From positions 1-64,000 of the forward strand of contig CAJUST010000017.1 of the NCBI GenBank assembly GCA_910589105.1: DNA of 64,000 nt, given 5' to 3'. The position numbers and the translations under genes are program-made. The notes beneath the pieces were generated by a model. That model saw only the letters and a list, made by a program, of their open reading frames with translations, did not search any database and was not told the origin of the DNA. This document shows positions 1 through 9,168 of this stretch, one piece after another; position 1 is the first letter of the stretch; the number at the start of each line of letters is the position of its first letter. The DNA is from an uncultured Lachnospiraceae bacterium (GTDB lineage Bacteria > Bacillota > Clostridia > Lachnospirales > Lachnospiraceae).

Positions 1-26
1 TGTGTGGCATTTCGATATAGTAGACG

Positions 27-1610
27 CTAATCCGCATAGGGATTGTGGAATTTGTAGTAAATGGTAATGGAATTATCGGCTTCAATTTCGATTTTGTCGA
101 TCAGTTCCAACACGACTTCCCTTGTCAGCTTTTCTATATGGATATAATTCCGAAACGCCTCTGTCCATTCGTCGTACTGGGCGTTTAGCTCCTGCTGTAT
201 GTCAGATTTATTCTGGATTTTTTCCTGTTTGGCTTGCAGTTCTTTTATTTCAGATTCGTACTCTGACGTATACTTGACATATTCTTCTCTTGAAATCAAA
301 TCTTCCATATAGTTGTCGTATGTTTTCCGTTTGAATTTCTCTAACTTATTTAGGCGTTTTTGCATATTTTCCGCCTGCATCTCATAATAAGTCTGCTTTT
401 CCCGGCATACGTTCAGCTTCCCAAGTTCGTCAATGTCTGTCGGGCTTAAGATTTTTTGGGCTTCGCATTGAATCGAATGCAATACCGTTTCTTCTAAAAT
501 GTCGATGTCAATGCTGTGGCTGGCGCAGAACTTTTTCCCCTGTGTTTTATAAGTTTTGCAAATATAACCGATAAAACCGCCGTTTTGGCGCCTTGCATAT
601 TTACGCAGCATAGAGTGTTTACAGTCGGCGCAATAAAGCAGGCCTGAAAATATGCCGTTTTCTTTCATAGATCCAACGCTTCTCGTCCTTGTTTTTTGGA
701 GTTTCTGCGCCAGTTCAAATGTTTCCTGTTCGATGATGGGCGCGTGGGCGTCTTTTACGACAATCCATTCTTCTTTTGGAAGGCGTTTTTTCTTTTTGTC
801 TTTGTAAGACAGCGTATTCATTTTATTTTGGATTAACTGCCCTGTATACGTTTCATTATTTAATATCGTATGTATCGTCTGGTACGACCATGTTTTCGTC
901 GTGTCTAACGCCTTTGCGTTGTGGTAGTTTTCCCCTAATATTTCCCGTTTGTATAACGTTGGGATTAATATGCCGTCGGAAGACAGGATCGAGCCTATTT
1001 TCGCTTTTCCATATCCCGACAAATATAATTGGAAAATCCTTTGCACCACTTTTGCGGCATACTCGTCTACAACAAGATGGTTATGGTTTTTGGGGTCTTT
1101 TCTGTATCCATACGGACAGGAAGAACCCAGAAATTCCCCGTTTTTCATCTTCGCCCGAAAAGAACTGCGGATATTTTTGGATAAATCCTCGCAGTACCAT
1201 TCATTGACAAGCCCGTTTATCTGGCGGCTTTTCTTGTTGTCTTCGTTGTCTGTGTCAACGCCGTCCACTACGCCGATAAAACGAACGCCAAGGTTTGGCA
1301 GGTCGTGATGTAAGTATTTTTCGATATGCTCCATATTTCTGGAAAATCTGGACTGGGTTTTTGCTATAATAATGTCAAATTCCCCAAGCTTTGCGTCGAG
1401 CATCATTTTTTCGAACTCCGGGCGGTCGTCATACAAACCGCTTTCGTCGTCGTCGGAATAAACGTTTATAATTTTAAACTTATGGGCTAATGCGTAATCT
1501 GTTAGTAAAAGCCGCTGGTTCCGAATGCTTGCGCTGTCGTCTCCTTTGCTTAATTTATCCGCGTCTTCTTTGCTTAGTCTAAGATATAATACAGCACGAT
1601 TTTTTATCAT
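27..1610 (-). CDS. Large serine recombinase (phage integrase)
   Basis: Site-specific recombinase expected to integrate and excise the phage at attP/attB. The N-terminal resolvase domain (about residues 1-150) has the start YLRLSKEDA, whose RLS serine is the predicted nucleophile, and the QSRFSRN segment. A recombinase domain follows (about 155-280), then a zinc ribbon with paired cysteines (YCADC and a later FC) and a long coiled coil (about 385-470), the usual large-serine-recombinase order. The ATG at 1610 was chosen because GGAG lies 9 nt upstream; an in-frame TTG at 1625 would start inside that ribosome binding site. It is the last minus-strand gene of the phage after the lysis genes, next to an inverted repeat that may be its operator or part of attP. 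Confidence 0.95.
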   Translation of the reverse strand: MIKNRAVLYLRLSKEDADKLSKGDDSASIRNQRLLLTDYALAHKFKIINVYSDDDESGLYDDRPEFEKMMLDAKLGEFDIIIAKTQSRFSRNMEHIEKYLHHDLPNLGVRFIGVVDGVDTDNEDNKKSRQINGLVNEWYCEDLSKNIRSSFRAKMKNGEFLGSSCPYGYRKDPKNHNHLVVDEYAAKVVQRIFQLYLSGYGKAKIGSILSSDGILIPTLYKREILGENYHNAKALDTTKTWSYQTIHTILNNETYTGQLIQNKMNTLSYKDKKKKRLPKEEWIVVKDAHAPIIEQETFELAQKLQKTRTRSVGSMKENGIFSGLLYCADCKHSMLRKYARRQNGGFIGYICKTYKTQGKKFCASHSIDIDILEETVLHSIQCEAQKILSPTDIDELGKLNVCREKQTYYEMQAENMQKRLNKLEKFKRKTYDNYMEDLISREEYVKYTSEYESEIKELQAKQEKIQNKSDIQQELNAQYDEWTEAFRNYIHIEKLTREVVLELIDKIEIEADNSITIYYKFHNPYAD

Positions 1611-1643
1611 GTGATTTCGCTCCAATCGTATTTATTATATCCC

Positions 1644-1679
1644 CGTATCATGCGCGCTTCTTATAGTATACATGATACG
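1644..1679. promoter_or_regulatory. Inverted repeat over the integrase promoter region (operator or attP candidate)
   Basis: CGTATCATG (1644-1652) and CATGATACG (1671-1679) are perfect 9-bp inverted arms 18 bp apart, just upstream of the integrase. A TATACT-like -10 for the minus strand lies between and over the arms. It may be an autoregulatory operator or one half of a serine-integrase attP; the sequence alone does not decide. Confidence 0.45.
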
Positions 1680-1861
1680 AGGCTGGTTTTCTATTGTTTT
1701 TTGCGTTTTAATATTACATTTTTCATGCAGTCGACTAATTTTTTATCTCCATAAACTACATTTACTTTTCTCTTTTTTGTATCTTTTTCCATATGCCGCC
1801 TCTGCTTTCCTGCTTATTCCATTTTATTCCAATCGGGTTTTGCTTATTCAAAAAATTGCAC

Positions 1862-1891
1862 AAAAAAAAGAGCGCCACCGTGACGCTCTTT
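1862..1891 (-). terminator. Rho-independent terminator after the holin
   Basis: On the minus strand AGAGCG and CGCTCT arms, extended by TCAC/GTGG pairing, are followed by eight T residues. It lies just after the holin stop and ends the late/lysis transcript before the integrase. The 1626-1903 interval holds no other supported gene. Confidence 0.85.
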
Positions 1892-1903
1892 GCATGTAAA
1901 ATA

Positions 1904-2110
1904 TCATTCTGTCTGTTTATCATACTTGGATTTGCTGATTCCAAGAATGACCCCTAAAAAGGTATCGAATGCTGTAATTGTCCCTACGATCTGTTCGCCG
2001 TAAGGCAGCCCCCAGATTCCGGCAAGGGCAAAATATAATGTCCCGACTGCGGGGAATACATACATTGCCAGCCATTTTAAAAAATCGTATGTTTTATTGT
2101 TCAAATTCAT
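1904..2110 (-). CDS. Phage holin (Dp-1-like family)
   Basis: 68-aa membrane protein. Two hydrophobic segments (about residues 10-30 and 40-58) are joined by a short loop containing WGLPYGEQ, followed by GVILGISKSKY and a charged tail. This pattern matches small Gram-positive phage holins of the Dp-1 type, which form holes in the cytoplasmic membrane at lysis. GGAGG lies 5 nt before the ATG. It follows the XhlA-like gene and ends at a strong terminator. The endolysin is not adjacent; it sits 17 kb upstream in the tail region. Confidence 0.85.
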   Translation of the reverse strand: MNLNNKTYDFLKWLAMYVFPAVGTLYFALAGIWGLPYGEQIVGTITAFDTFLGVILGISKSKYDKQTE

Positions 2111-2120
2111 AAAAACCTCC

Positions 2121-2429
2121 TTATATTCCTATATACCTGAATATAAACCCAAGGACGATCCCAAGTACCGTTGTTATAATGTATCCCGTTACCTGACGCC
2201 ATTTTTCACCGTCCCTGCTTTCCAGTATTTCCAGACGTTTTCCTTGCTGCTCCTGTTCTTTTACCATGCTTTCCATACTGAGAGCTAATTTTTCGACAGA
2301 AGTCGTCAGCGCCCCTATTTGTCTGACGGTTTCTTCTACCAAATCAATACGCTTGTTCTGCCGGCGGTTTTCTGCATCAATTAATTCTTTAAATGCTTCA
2401 TGCTCTGCCCGAGAAATGGTTTCGTCCAT
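2121..2429 (-). CDS. XhlA/haemolysin-like membrane-associated lysis protein
   Basis: 102 aa. A long amphipathic helix/coiled coil (about residues 5-75, rich in E, K, Q and R with heptad-like leucines) is followed by one C-terminal transmembrane segment (about 80-100, ITTVLGIVLGFIFRYIGI). This is the architecture of the XhlA-type proteins that sit beside holins in Firmicute phages. A strong GAGGAGG site precedes the ATG. The gap to the holin is 10 nt. The lysis role is inferred from architecture and position. Confidence 0.7.
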   Translation of the reverse strand: MDETISRAEHEAFKELIDAENRRQNKRIDLVEETVRQIGALTTSVEKLALSMESMVKEQEQQGKRLEILESRDGEKWRQVTGYIITTVLGIVLGFIFRYIGI

Positions 2430-2449
2430 GTTTTCCTCCTCTTTTTCCG

Positions 2450-3661
2450 CTATTCATTTTGCGATTCATTCGAACCATATTTTTGCAATACCTCTGTTCC
2501 AGTGTCTAAATATTTCATATCAGGGTTTAATTCAAAAAATTCTGAATATTTCCGTTTTGCATGTGGGACTACGGTCCCCCTGCTGATTTTCTTTAACCAC
2601 TCTTCATACGAACGCGTATAGTAATGGTTTAACTGAAAAAAATCGTCCGCTTTTGATTTTTCACCGAATAAAACTGCGGCATCTAATCTTATATACGGAC
2701 GATAATTTGCAAAATCCTTTGTTCTGTTTGAATGTGCGAAAAACTTTCCATGCCCTTTGCCATAATGCCAGTCGGTCTCCGTTGTAAACCTTTCCATATC
2801 TGTTCCACTGGTCTTTTTTTCCTGACCATTTGCATTGAAATGATGCCAGATACATTCGATCGCTGCGTATTGTTCATTTTCTTCCAGAAAGTCTCTTAGT
2901 GTTTTTGTTTTATCCTTAATAAAAACATATTCGTCTGGATCAGCGGCAAAATACCATTTGGTTTCCTTGCTAAAATGTTTTAAAAAATGCACATGAATAT
3001 CATGCTGTGTGTTTTCGGACGTCTCCCAGTCTACGAATGTGATTTTATCCAGATGTTGAAATCCTGTGTCTTCCAAATATCGTTTTGCGGGTATGGAGGA
3101 TTCGTTGTCGTATAGGTAGAAATGCTCAAATCCGAGTTCTTCTATATGGTAGCGTATCCATTCTTCTATGTAGTCGTTTTCATCTCTTATCACAGTGACC
3201 ATGGAAAGAAAATACTTATAGGCAATGTCTTTTTCTTCCTCTTTAAACATAGAATATATCTTTGCCGCCGCCAGTTCTTTTTCCTTATCATGAAATGCCG
3301 CTTTTTCTTTTTCTATATTTTCCGCCTGTTTGCGGTTCTGTATGGAAATCTCAGATGCTTCTTCCACTGTCATTCCCGACAAAATATTGTCCATAAAAAT
3401 TTTATGCTCCTCATCTACTTTTTTATGGGCTTTTTCGTATTCATCATTGATTGATTTTAATTGGATATAATGAGCATCTGGTTCGGTTTTTTCTGTAATT
3501 TTTCCATCAATATAATATAGGTTATCGTATAGGTTGAGATTTACCAGCCTGCTCAATTCGCTGTCTTCTGCCAAAACAGTGTCTATGTCAGGATTTTGGG
3601 GCACGATTGTGTTGTATCCAACGATTTTATCAGTTGCATAATCTATGATTAATTGAATCAA
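2450..3661 (-). CDS. Glycosyltransferase (GT92/GT2-like) with a tail-type N-terminal domain
   Basis: About 403 aa. The C-terminal two thirds is a glycosyltransferase: MVTVIRDENDYIEEWIRYH (near 165) begins the nucleotide-sugar domain and AADPDEY (near 255) supplies the DxD metal site, as in the GT92/Glyco_tranf_2_4 group. The first ~60 residues (DYATDKIVGYNTIVPQ up to YYIDGKI) resemble the short beta domains of siphophage tail-tip accessory proteins (DUF2977-like), followed by a charged helical linker. It lies between the tail fibre genes and the holin. All candidate starts are non-ATG; TTG at 3661 has AAGG 8 nt upstream, while the longer frame from 3682 lacks an SD. It may decorate virion or host glycans; the substrate is unknown. 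Confidence 0.75.
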   Translation of the reverse strand: MIQLIIDYATDKIVGYNTIVPQNPDIDTVLAEDSELSRLVNLNLYDNLYYIDGKITEKTEPDAHYIQLKSINDEYEKAHKKVDEEHKIFMDNILSGMTVEEASEISIQNRKQAENIEKEKAAFHDKEKELAAAKIYSMFKEEEKDIAYKYFLSMVTVIRDENDYIEEWIRYHIEELGFEHFYLYDNESSIPAKRYLEDTGFQHLDKITFVDWETSENTQHDIHVHFLKHFSKETKWYFAADPDEYVFIKDKTKTLRDFLEENEQYAAIECIWHHFNANGQEKKTSGTDMERFTTETDWHYGKGHGKFFAHSNRTKDFANYRPYIRLDAAVLFGEKSKADDFFQLNHYYTRSYEEWLKKISRGTVVPHAKRKYSEFFELNPDMKYLDTGTEVLQKYGSNESQNE

Positions 3662-3687
3662 TTTGTTCACCTTCTTTCCCAAATTAT

Positions 3688-4224
3688 TTATAGTAATTCA
3701 ACACGCATTAGATTCAACTTGTTAGGATTTTCCATATGAATATTTAGAATTGGATAATTTGAAAAACAGTCGCCTGCCATTAATAAAACATTAATACATC
3801 CATAAGAAGTTAATTTGTCATTGTTATAATCTCGTGGATAAATAATTATATTACAACCAACAATACTATCGCATACCCGCCCCCACTCATGCTGTCCACA
3901 CCATACAAAGTCCACGTATTGTTGTGTTAAAACTGGAATATAGCAGTCTTGATGAAACAAACTATAATCGCGATGTCCAACAATCCTAATTTTAAAAAAT
4001 TGTGACTGGGCATAGCCGGAATAATCATGATCATATATACAAGTTGTAATATATTTACGTGGTCCATAATAAGAATAGTTTAGATGAGAATATAAATCAA
4101 AACTAATCGATCCAGATGAAAGCTCCCCGTCATATAAAACAATCGGCTTCCTCTCATATTCGTCTCCTGCGCCGCTTCCTCCACTGCCTCCATACTTCAC
4201 GCCATTTAGCATAATAATTCCCAT
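3688..4224 (-). CDS. Small tail-tip/fibre-associated protein, unknown fold
   Basis: 178 aa. The N-terminus MLNGVKYGGSGGSGAG is a glycine/serine linker-like start of the kind seen in accessory tail proteins. The remainder is aromatic, cysteine-containing and predicted mostly beta, with no recognised catalytic motif. It lies directly after the BppU-type fibre and before the tail-linked glycosyltransferase, so a receptor-binding or fibre-tip role is the simplest inference. GGAGGG precedes the ATG. No family was recognised. Confidence 0.65.
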   Translation of the reverse strand: MGIIMLNGVKYGGSGGSGAGDEYERKPIVLYDGELSSGSISFDLYSHLNYSYYGPRKYITTCIYDHDYSGYAQSQFFKIRIVGHRDYSLFHQDCYIPVLTQQYVDFVWCGQHEWGRVCDSIVGCNIIIYPRDYNNDKLTSYGCINVLLMAGDCFSNYPILNIHMENPNKLNLMRVELL

Positions 4225-4245
4225 AAATATAATCCCTCCTGTCTT

Positions 4246-5790
4246 TTAAGTTCCATCTGTAATAAAATAAACTGTCCCATTCAGCTTATCTGAAGAAGAT
4301 AACGCGTTGTACTGCGACTGTGTAAGCGCTCTTGCTGGAAACGCTTCTGAGAATCCCCCTATGATTCTCCACGCTCCAGCATAATATACCATGTCTATTC
4401 CGCATTCAGTCTGAATAAAATTAGCAGGCGCCGGATTACTTTTATAGAAAACCGGTTTTGCCCCAGTTCCTCCTACATTTAAAGTAATGTTTTCAGCCGT
4501 GTTTCCCCAAGTAAAATATACAGTAATCCTAATTCCTTCGTTTAACTGGAACCCTGATGCGTCCACTATCTTTGCTACATCGGCTTTTTTGCTTCCACAT
4601 ACCCCAAACCATACTCCGTCCCAAGGAACATTTACATACATTTTTTCATTACTGAGTTGCACAGGATAATTCTTACCGTTTTGAGAATATCCAGTTTTCA
4701 TTCCGCCACGCACAGTTGAAGATGCCAAGGGCAGAGAATAATTATTAGCATTCGCGGCGATGCCGCTTAATTTATTTTTTTCAGTTGTTGTATAATCATT
4801 CGTGGATAATCCTTTACCTGAAACTTTATCCACCTTATTTCCCAAAGCTCCCGTAACTATTTTATTTTGAACAGGATTTACAGATGAACTAGAAAGAGCA
4901 GGATCTACTTTCACCAAACCCTTTACAGTCGCGCTTGCATCCGGAATCTCATCATCATCATCTGTAATATGATAGTATATGCCATTCATTTTTTCAGCAT
5001 TAGAAAGCGCATCGTATTCCGATTTTGAAAGTTCCTTTCTCCATGTTCCAGTTAATACTTCCCATTTATTAGCAGATGTCCAATAAACTCTCGTTCGTGG
5101 AGGATAAGAAAAACCTGCGCCGCTTCTGAATCTCGTATCCGTCACAAATGATTCAGTTATAGTATACATATGCCCTGCAACATTTCCATTAACCGGAAGC
5201 CTTGAGAATGCCACTTCCCCCTTTGGCAATAACGATCCCTTCCATGCGTCCGAATAATCTTTAGACCTTTCACTATAATACTTTGCATTATCTGTATTTT
5301 CTCCGTCGCGTATTCCAGTATTTCCTTTTGCATAAGATTCTGCTTCTTTCGCATACTGCATGACTGTCTTATACTCATCGGAAGATACTAACGTGTCATT
5401 CGAAACAGGGTTTCGGTCTATCACAATACCTATAGAACTAGTCGATGCGATAGAACCATTCGTATAAATTTCTACTACAGGACTGCTCTCTCCCGCAAAC
5501 ACTGCCATTTGCTGCGTAACGGCAAAATATACCGTATGTCGGGTAGAATCACATCCTAAAGCCGGATTATACACATGTTTCCCGTCTGGTTTTACCATAC
5601 GGATATTTGCATCTGAATTAGACGGTATGGTATACGGCTGTCCGTCGCTATATAACTTAACTGCCAGAATCGGCAAATTGTCATCACACTGAACAATATG
5701 TACAGGTCTTCCAATTTGCCTAGATACGAAATCCGCATAAGTATAATGTACAATTTTATAACAAGGCGGTGAATAATCAGGTACACTCAT
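4246..5790 (-). CDS. Baseplate upper protein / tail fibre (BppU N-terminal domain)
   Basis: 514 aa. Residues ~30-130 (VQCDDNLPILAVKLYSDGQ, MVKPDGKHVYNPAL) match the BppU N-terminal domain that docks fibres onto siphophage baseplates. A coiled and beta-fibre shaft follows (VNPVQNKIVTGALGNKV, DYTTTEKNKLSGIAANANNY), then a carbohydrate-binding-like tip. A short motif occurs twice, as LSKSEYDALSNAEKMNGIYY near 250 and LTQSQYNALSSSDKLNGTVY at the C-terminus, an internal duplication. It is likely the host-binding fibre of the virion. Confidence 0.8.
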   Translation of the reverse strand: MSVPDYSPPCYKIVHYTYADFVSRQIGRPVHIVQCDDNLPILAVKLYSDGQPYTIPSNSDANIRMVKPDGKHVYNPALGCDSTRHTVYFAVTQQMAVFAGESSPVVEIYTNGSIASTSSIGIVIDRNPVSNDTLVSSDEYKTVMQYAKEAESYAKGNTGIRDGENTDNAKYYSERSKDYSDAWKGSLLPKGEVAFSRLPVNGNVAGHMYTITESFVTDTRFRSGAGFSYPPRTRVYWTSANKWEVLTGTWRKELSKSEYDALSNAEKMNGIYYHITDDDDEIPDASATVKGLVKVDPALSSSSVNPVQNKIVTGALGNKVDKVSGKGLSTNDYTTTEKNKLSGIAANANNYSLPLASSTVRGGMKTGYSQNGKNYPVQLSNEKMYVNVPWDGVWFGVCGSKKADVAKIVDASGFQLNEGIRITVYFTWGNTAENITLNVGGTGAKPVFYKSNPAPANFIQTECGIDMVYYAGAWRIIGGFSEAFPARALTQSQYNALSSSDKLNGTVYFITDGT

Positions 5791-5797
5791 AAAAATA

Positions 5798-8455
5798 TCA
5801 CTTCCTCTCTTTTATATAGGTAAGAACTTCTTCCAGTTTTTTATTCAATTTATTAATTTCTTTCTGTTGTTCCTCTATCTGTCTGTAAACTTTCTGAATC
5901 ATATGGGTATTAAGCATAATAAATTCTGAGTAACGAATGCCATAAGAGTACTGTTTCTTTCCTTCTTCGTCTAAATCAGAAATTTTAACCGCCTTTCCGG
6001 TTTTTTCATCGGTTATAGTTTTCTTTTTTTCGTCTTGACAAAAAGCGGCAAGATCGGTATTGGTTAAGCCGATTATGTCCATCGACTTTTTCAAATCCTG
6101 AGCAATAATTCCCAGATGGGTTCTATCCCCCGTATTAAACATATAACTGACTGGTTTTAACTGAAAAAATAATTGTTCATAGATCGCTGATATAGATTGA
6201 ATATCATGTTTTACATTTCTGTCAGATGTGTTGATTTCAGAAGTGCCGGCAAAAATAGTTTTCCATCTGCGATCGCTTTGACCGCAATTATGATAGTTAT
6301 CCACAACCGGATGAACTCCTTCAGAATATGTTTTGCTATACACTAATAACCCAACGTCACCATTTTCAATATCAATATCGTTTATTGACGAACCATCAAT
6401 AATATGTTTATGCTTAATTTGCAATGGCGATTCTGTTTGTATATAACCATTTTTGGAAACTGAGTGACCAGAATAACTTATAAAATTAAATCCGTTTCCT
6501 GATTTACCAACAAATGCAGAATTATCGTCTCTATCATTTAGTGTTATATTATTTGTAGATATTCGTCCATTCCAAATCGATGTAGTCGAAGACCCATCAG
6601 TCGAATATATCGTTCCGCTCATAATGCTTGTGACTCCAACACCATCTAAAGATCCTGATGTAATCTTACTTCCCGTTATTTCAGCGCCATCTATGCTTCC
6701 AGCCGATATACGGCTTCCCGTTATAGAACCGCCGCTGATTTTTTTGCCCGTTATCTGTTCACCGCTAATATTCTCCGCTATCAGTCCTTTTGTATTAATC
6801 TGTTCCGCCGTTAATTTTCCTGAAATCTTAGCCGCCTTAACAACTAGGTTTTCCGCAGTCACGTTTGTCGTTTTAATTGTATCATTTGTAATCTTTGTTA
6901 CTGGCGCTGTCCCTTTTTTTGAAAAATCTATGCCGTTTTTACTCAAAGTGATTAATACATTGTTGGACGAATCTAATACCGCAATACGCCCATCTGTATT
7001 ATCTACCCCTCCGATTGTAAGCGTTCCGCCCCTAATAATATTCGCAGTTAAATCCCCTGTTTTCACAAAATCCGCAACAATCTCCCCCTCTTGGGTAATG
7101 GCGGTATGATATGGGCCGTGATACCCTTTCGAAGAATATCCAAGCCCGCCCTGATTCCACCGCCATACCTTTGTTGCAGTTGCAATATCAGGCGTATCCA
7201 TAATCAAAATTTCATCTGGATACCCATTTTTACTGCTTTCACTGCTATGCATCACAACATACCCGCCCAGACCTCCGCTAATCAGTTTCGTTGCGTGTTC
7301 CACCGCCTCTTTCATAAAAGAAACCGTTGGGCGGCTGTTGATCTTCTCCTCCACTATTTCATTTCTTGAAACAAGCGACGACGCCAAGTTGGATTTTGAG
7401 TCCCCTAATTCAATCGAACTATACTTCCCCGTTAAAACATTATAAACAGTCTTTATACATTTTGAAGTTGCGCTCACTTTCAGTTTTGGAAACTCCACAT
7501 TCACTATATCGCATAAACGCACGTCTTCCAACAAGGCTATCGTTTCATATTCCTTCGACTGCGCTAATTGTTCAAAACTCACCGTCAAAGAAACTTTTGG
7601 CGTCCCAAGTTCATTATCTGAAATATACTTTTGGGCAATTTCCCTCATTTCATCATTTGACGGCCACTTGCGTATAAATTCGGAAGGATTTTTCCATTCA
7701 CCCGACACATCTAACGGATAAATACGCGTAAAATCATATGTTCCGGGCGTCGGGACAATTTTCTTCTCCGCGTCCGGCAATTCTACGAGCCTTTCTTCGT
7801 CATTCTCATCTCCTTCAAACCAAAAATACGGATAAACCGCCGTATAGACATTGCTGCAATTTTCCTCCTGAGACAAATCCGTCATATTCTTCCCATATCG
7901 GATCGTAACGCCGCGGTTTGTCCCCCGGCTGTCATGGAGAATTGTTTTATAGCCATCAAACTCGTATTCCCCTCCAAACACATCCAGTATGGAATCGCCC
8001 GAACCGCCCAGCAAAGCCCGCATGGAAACAGGCTTTTGAATGGCAAGGCTGCCCGATTCGGCCAAATCCGTCGAAAATTCAAATGGACACTCCGTAATGC
8101 AATTTTCTTTTACTTGATTCAAAGCTTCCCTCGCCGTATCCGCTTTTATAGACGATACCGGATAACCCGACATGTCATAACTGATATGCTCCGCCTTTAT
8201 TGTCACAAGCCCATTTATCGGCTTTGAAATATCATAAATCCGAAACGGCTGAGAGTCGGCATAAGGATTCGGCTTTGCCACAATAATCCGCCTTAATTCC
8301 AAATCCTTATAATGTTTCCCTGAAACATGGTATTCCAATTCCAATTCAAAAGACCCATTCCGCTCCTCCACAACCTCACACTTACTTGCCTCCGATAAAG
8401 CTCCCAGCCCATTCGTTGAAAAAGACCGAGCCGTCGATTCGAATAACCGGATCAT
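5798..8455 (-). CDS. Tail-associated structural protein with C-terminal S74 chaperone domain
   Basis: About 885 aa. The N-terminal ~370 residues are the Gp18/Tal-like prophage tail endopeptidase family found after Dit in Firmicute siphophages. A repetitive beta-helical shaft follows (KISGGSITGSRISAGSIDGAEITGSKI near 590-640). The C-terminus carries a peptidase S74 intramolecular chaperone: SDRNVKHDI holds the Ser/Lys autocleavage dyad, followed by LGIIAQDL and a terminal coiled coil. The start at 8455 overlaps the Dit stop (ATGA). An in-frame ATG at 8467 behind GGAGG is also possible. It forms the tail tip or spike hub. Confidence 0.85.
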   Translation of the reverse strand: MIRLFESTARSFSTNGLGALSEASKCEVVEERNGSFELELEYHVSGKHYKDLELRRIIVAKPNPYADSQPFRIYDISKPINGLVTIKAEHISYDMSGYPVSSIKADTAREALNQVKENCITECPFEFSTDLAESGSLAIQKPVSMRALLGGSGDSILDVFGGEYEFDGYKTILHDSRGTNRGVTIRYGKNMTDLSQEENCSNVYTAVYPYFWFEGDENDEERLVELPDAEKKIVPTPGTYDFTRIYPLDVSGEWKNPSEFIRKWPSNDEMREIAQKYISDNELGTPKVSLTVSFEQLAQSKEYETIALLEDVRLCDIVNVEFPKLKVSATSKCIKTVYNVLTGKYSSIELGDSKSNLASSLVSRNEIVEEKINSRPTVSFMKEAVEHATKLISGGLGGYVVMHSSESSKNGYPDEILIMDTPDIATATKVWRWNQGGLGYSSKGYHGPYHTAITQEGEIVADFVKTGDLTANIIRGGTLTIGGVDNTDGRIAVLDSSNNVLITLSKNGIDFSKKGTAPVTKITNDTIKTTNVTAENLVVKAAKISGKLTAEQINTKGLIAENISGEQITGKKISGGSITGSRISAGSIDGAEITGSKITSGSLDGVGVTSIMSGTIYSTDGSSTTSIWNGRISTNNITLNDRDDNSAFVGKSGNGFNFISYSGHSVSKNGYIQTESPLQIKHKHIIDGSSINDIDIENGDVGLLVYSKTYSEGVHPVVDNYHNCGQSDRRWKTIFAGTSEINTSDRNVKHDIQSISAIYEQLFFQLKPVSYMFNTGDRTHLGIIAQDLKKSMDIIGLTNTDLAAFCQDEKKKTITDEKTGKAVKISDLDEEGKKQYSYGIRYSEFIMLNTHMIQKVYRQIEEQQKEINKLNKKLEEVLTYIKERK

Positions 8456-9168
8456 ATTGTCCACCATCTTGGAACCACCTCCACATATGTAATGCCATTC
8501 CCCCAACTAATTGTATTTTCCCCCGGCTTTAATTCCGGAAATCCGCTTGTTGCCGTCACATCTGAGTTTCGGTTTGTTGCGCCTTTATAAGCGTCCTGTA
8601 TCGCGCTGTCTAAAACAATGCTGCCACTCACGTTTGCGATTTCAATAACGCAGTCTCCAACCGTAAGGCGGCTTTTTCCAGAACCAAAAACCGTTATCTT
8701 CGGCAAAGAAGAAAATCCCGTCGGATTACGCAAAACCGAGCCGTTTACTGACATCTGGATCGATTCCTCGCCCGATTTCAAAAATCTTTGCGGCTTACAA
8801 TTAAAACTGATTGCCGCCCTGCCTGCGTGTTGTAATATATTTTCAACCGCTGCTTCGTCCTGAAACATTGCCATGCGGTAATATTCCGGTTCATAAGAAT
8901 CTTCCAGACGCGCATAGCCTGACGCAGAATGCAGCCATTCCGCAACCGCGTTCGCCATGCCTGTAAAATCCTTATCCAGATTCCCAAATGCAATTTGGTA
9001 CTGACGGCTCACATTCTGGTAAGAACCATTGTCAATCACCAGATCGCCATTTCTGCCGGGAATATGAATCACTTCGTAATCCTTTGCCGGAGTCTGATAC
9101 TCAGGCGGATGCTCCACCTGAATACCATAATCCAAAGAGGGCTTACCGTTAAATATCACTACGCCCAT
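8452..9168 (-). CDS. Distal tail protein (Dit, siphovirus tail component)
   Basis: 238 aa. It has the Dit signature IPGRNGDLVIDNGSYQN near residues 37-53, with the N-terminal beta-sandwich belt domain and a galectin-like C-terminal part. Dit forms the hexameric hub between the tail tube and the tip. The ATG at 9168 has AAGGAG upstream and overlaps the last 10 nt of the tape measure gene; a longer frame to 9207 lacks an SD. Its place between the tape measure and Tal-like genes is canonical. Confidence 0.9.
   Translation of the reverse strand: MGVVIFNGKPSLDYGIQVEHPPEYQTPAKDYEVIHIPGRNGDLVIDNGSYQNVSRQYQIAFGNLDKDFTGMANAVAEWLHSASGYARLEDSYEPEYYRMAMFQDEAAVENILQHAGRAAISFNCKPQRFLKSGEESIQMSVNGSVLRNPTGFSSLPKITVFGSGKSRLTVGDCVIEIANVSGSIVLDSAIQDAYKGATNRNSDVTATSGFPELKPGENTISWGNGITYVEVVPRWWTI

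Noticed and set aside
1672..1899. Plus-strand 75-codon hydrophobic frame after the integrase
   Set aside because: No ribosome binding site; hydrophobicity follows from pyrimidine-rich DNA, and the region contains the holin terminator.
3688..5790. Diversity-generating retroelement target in the fibre genes
   Set aside because: No reverse transcriptase gene or template-repeat pair was seen in the window.
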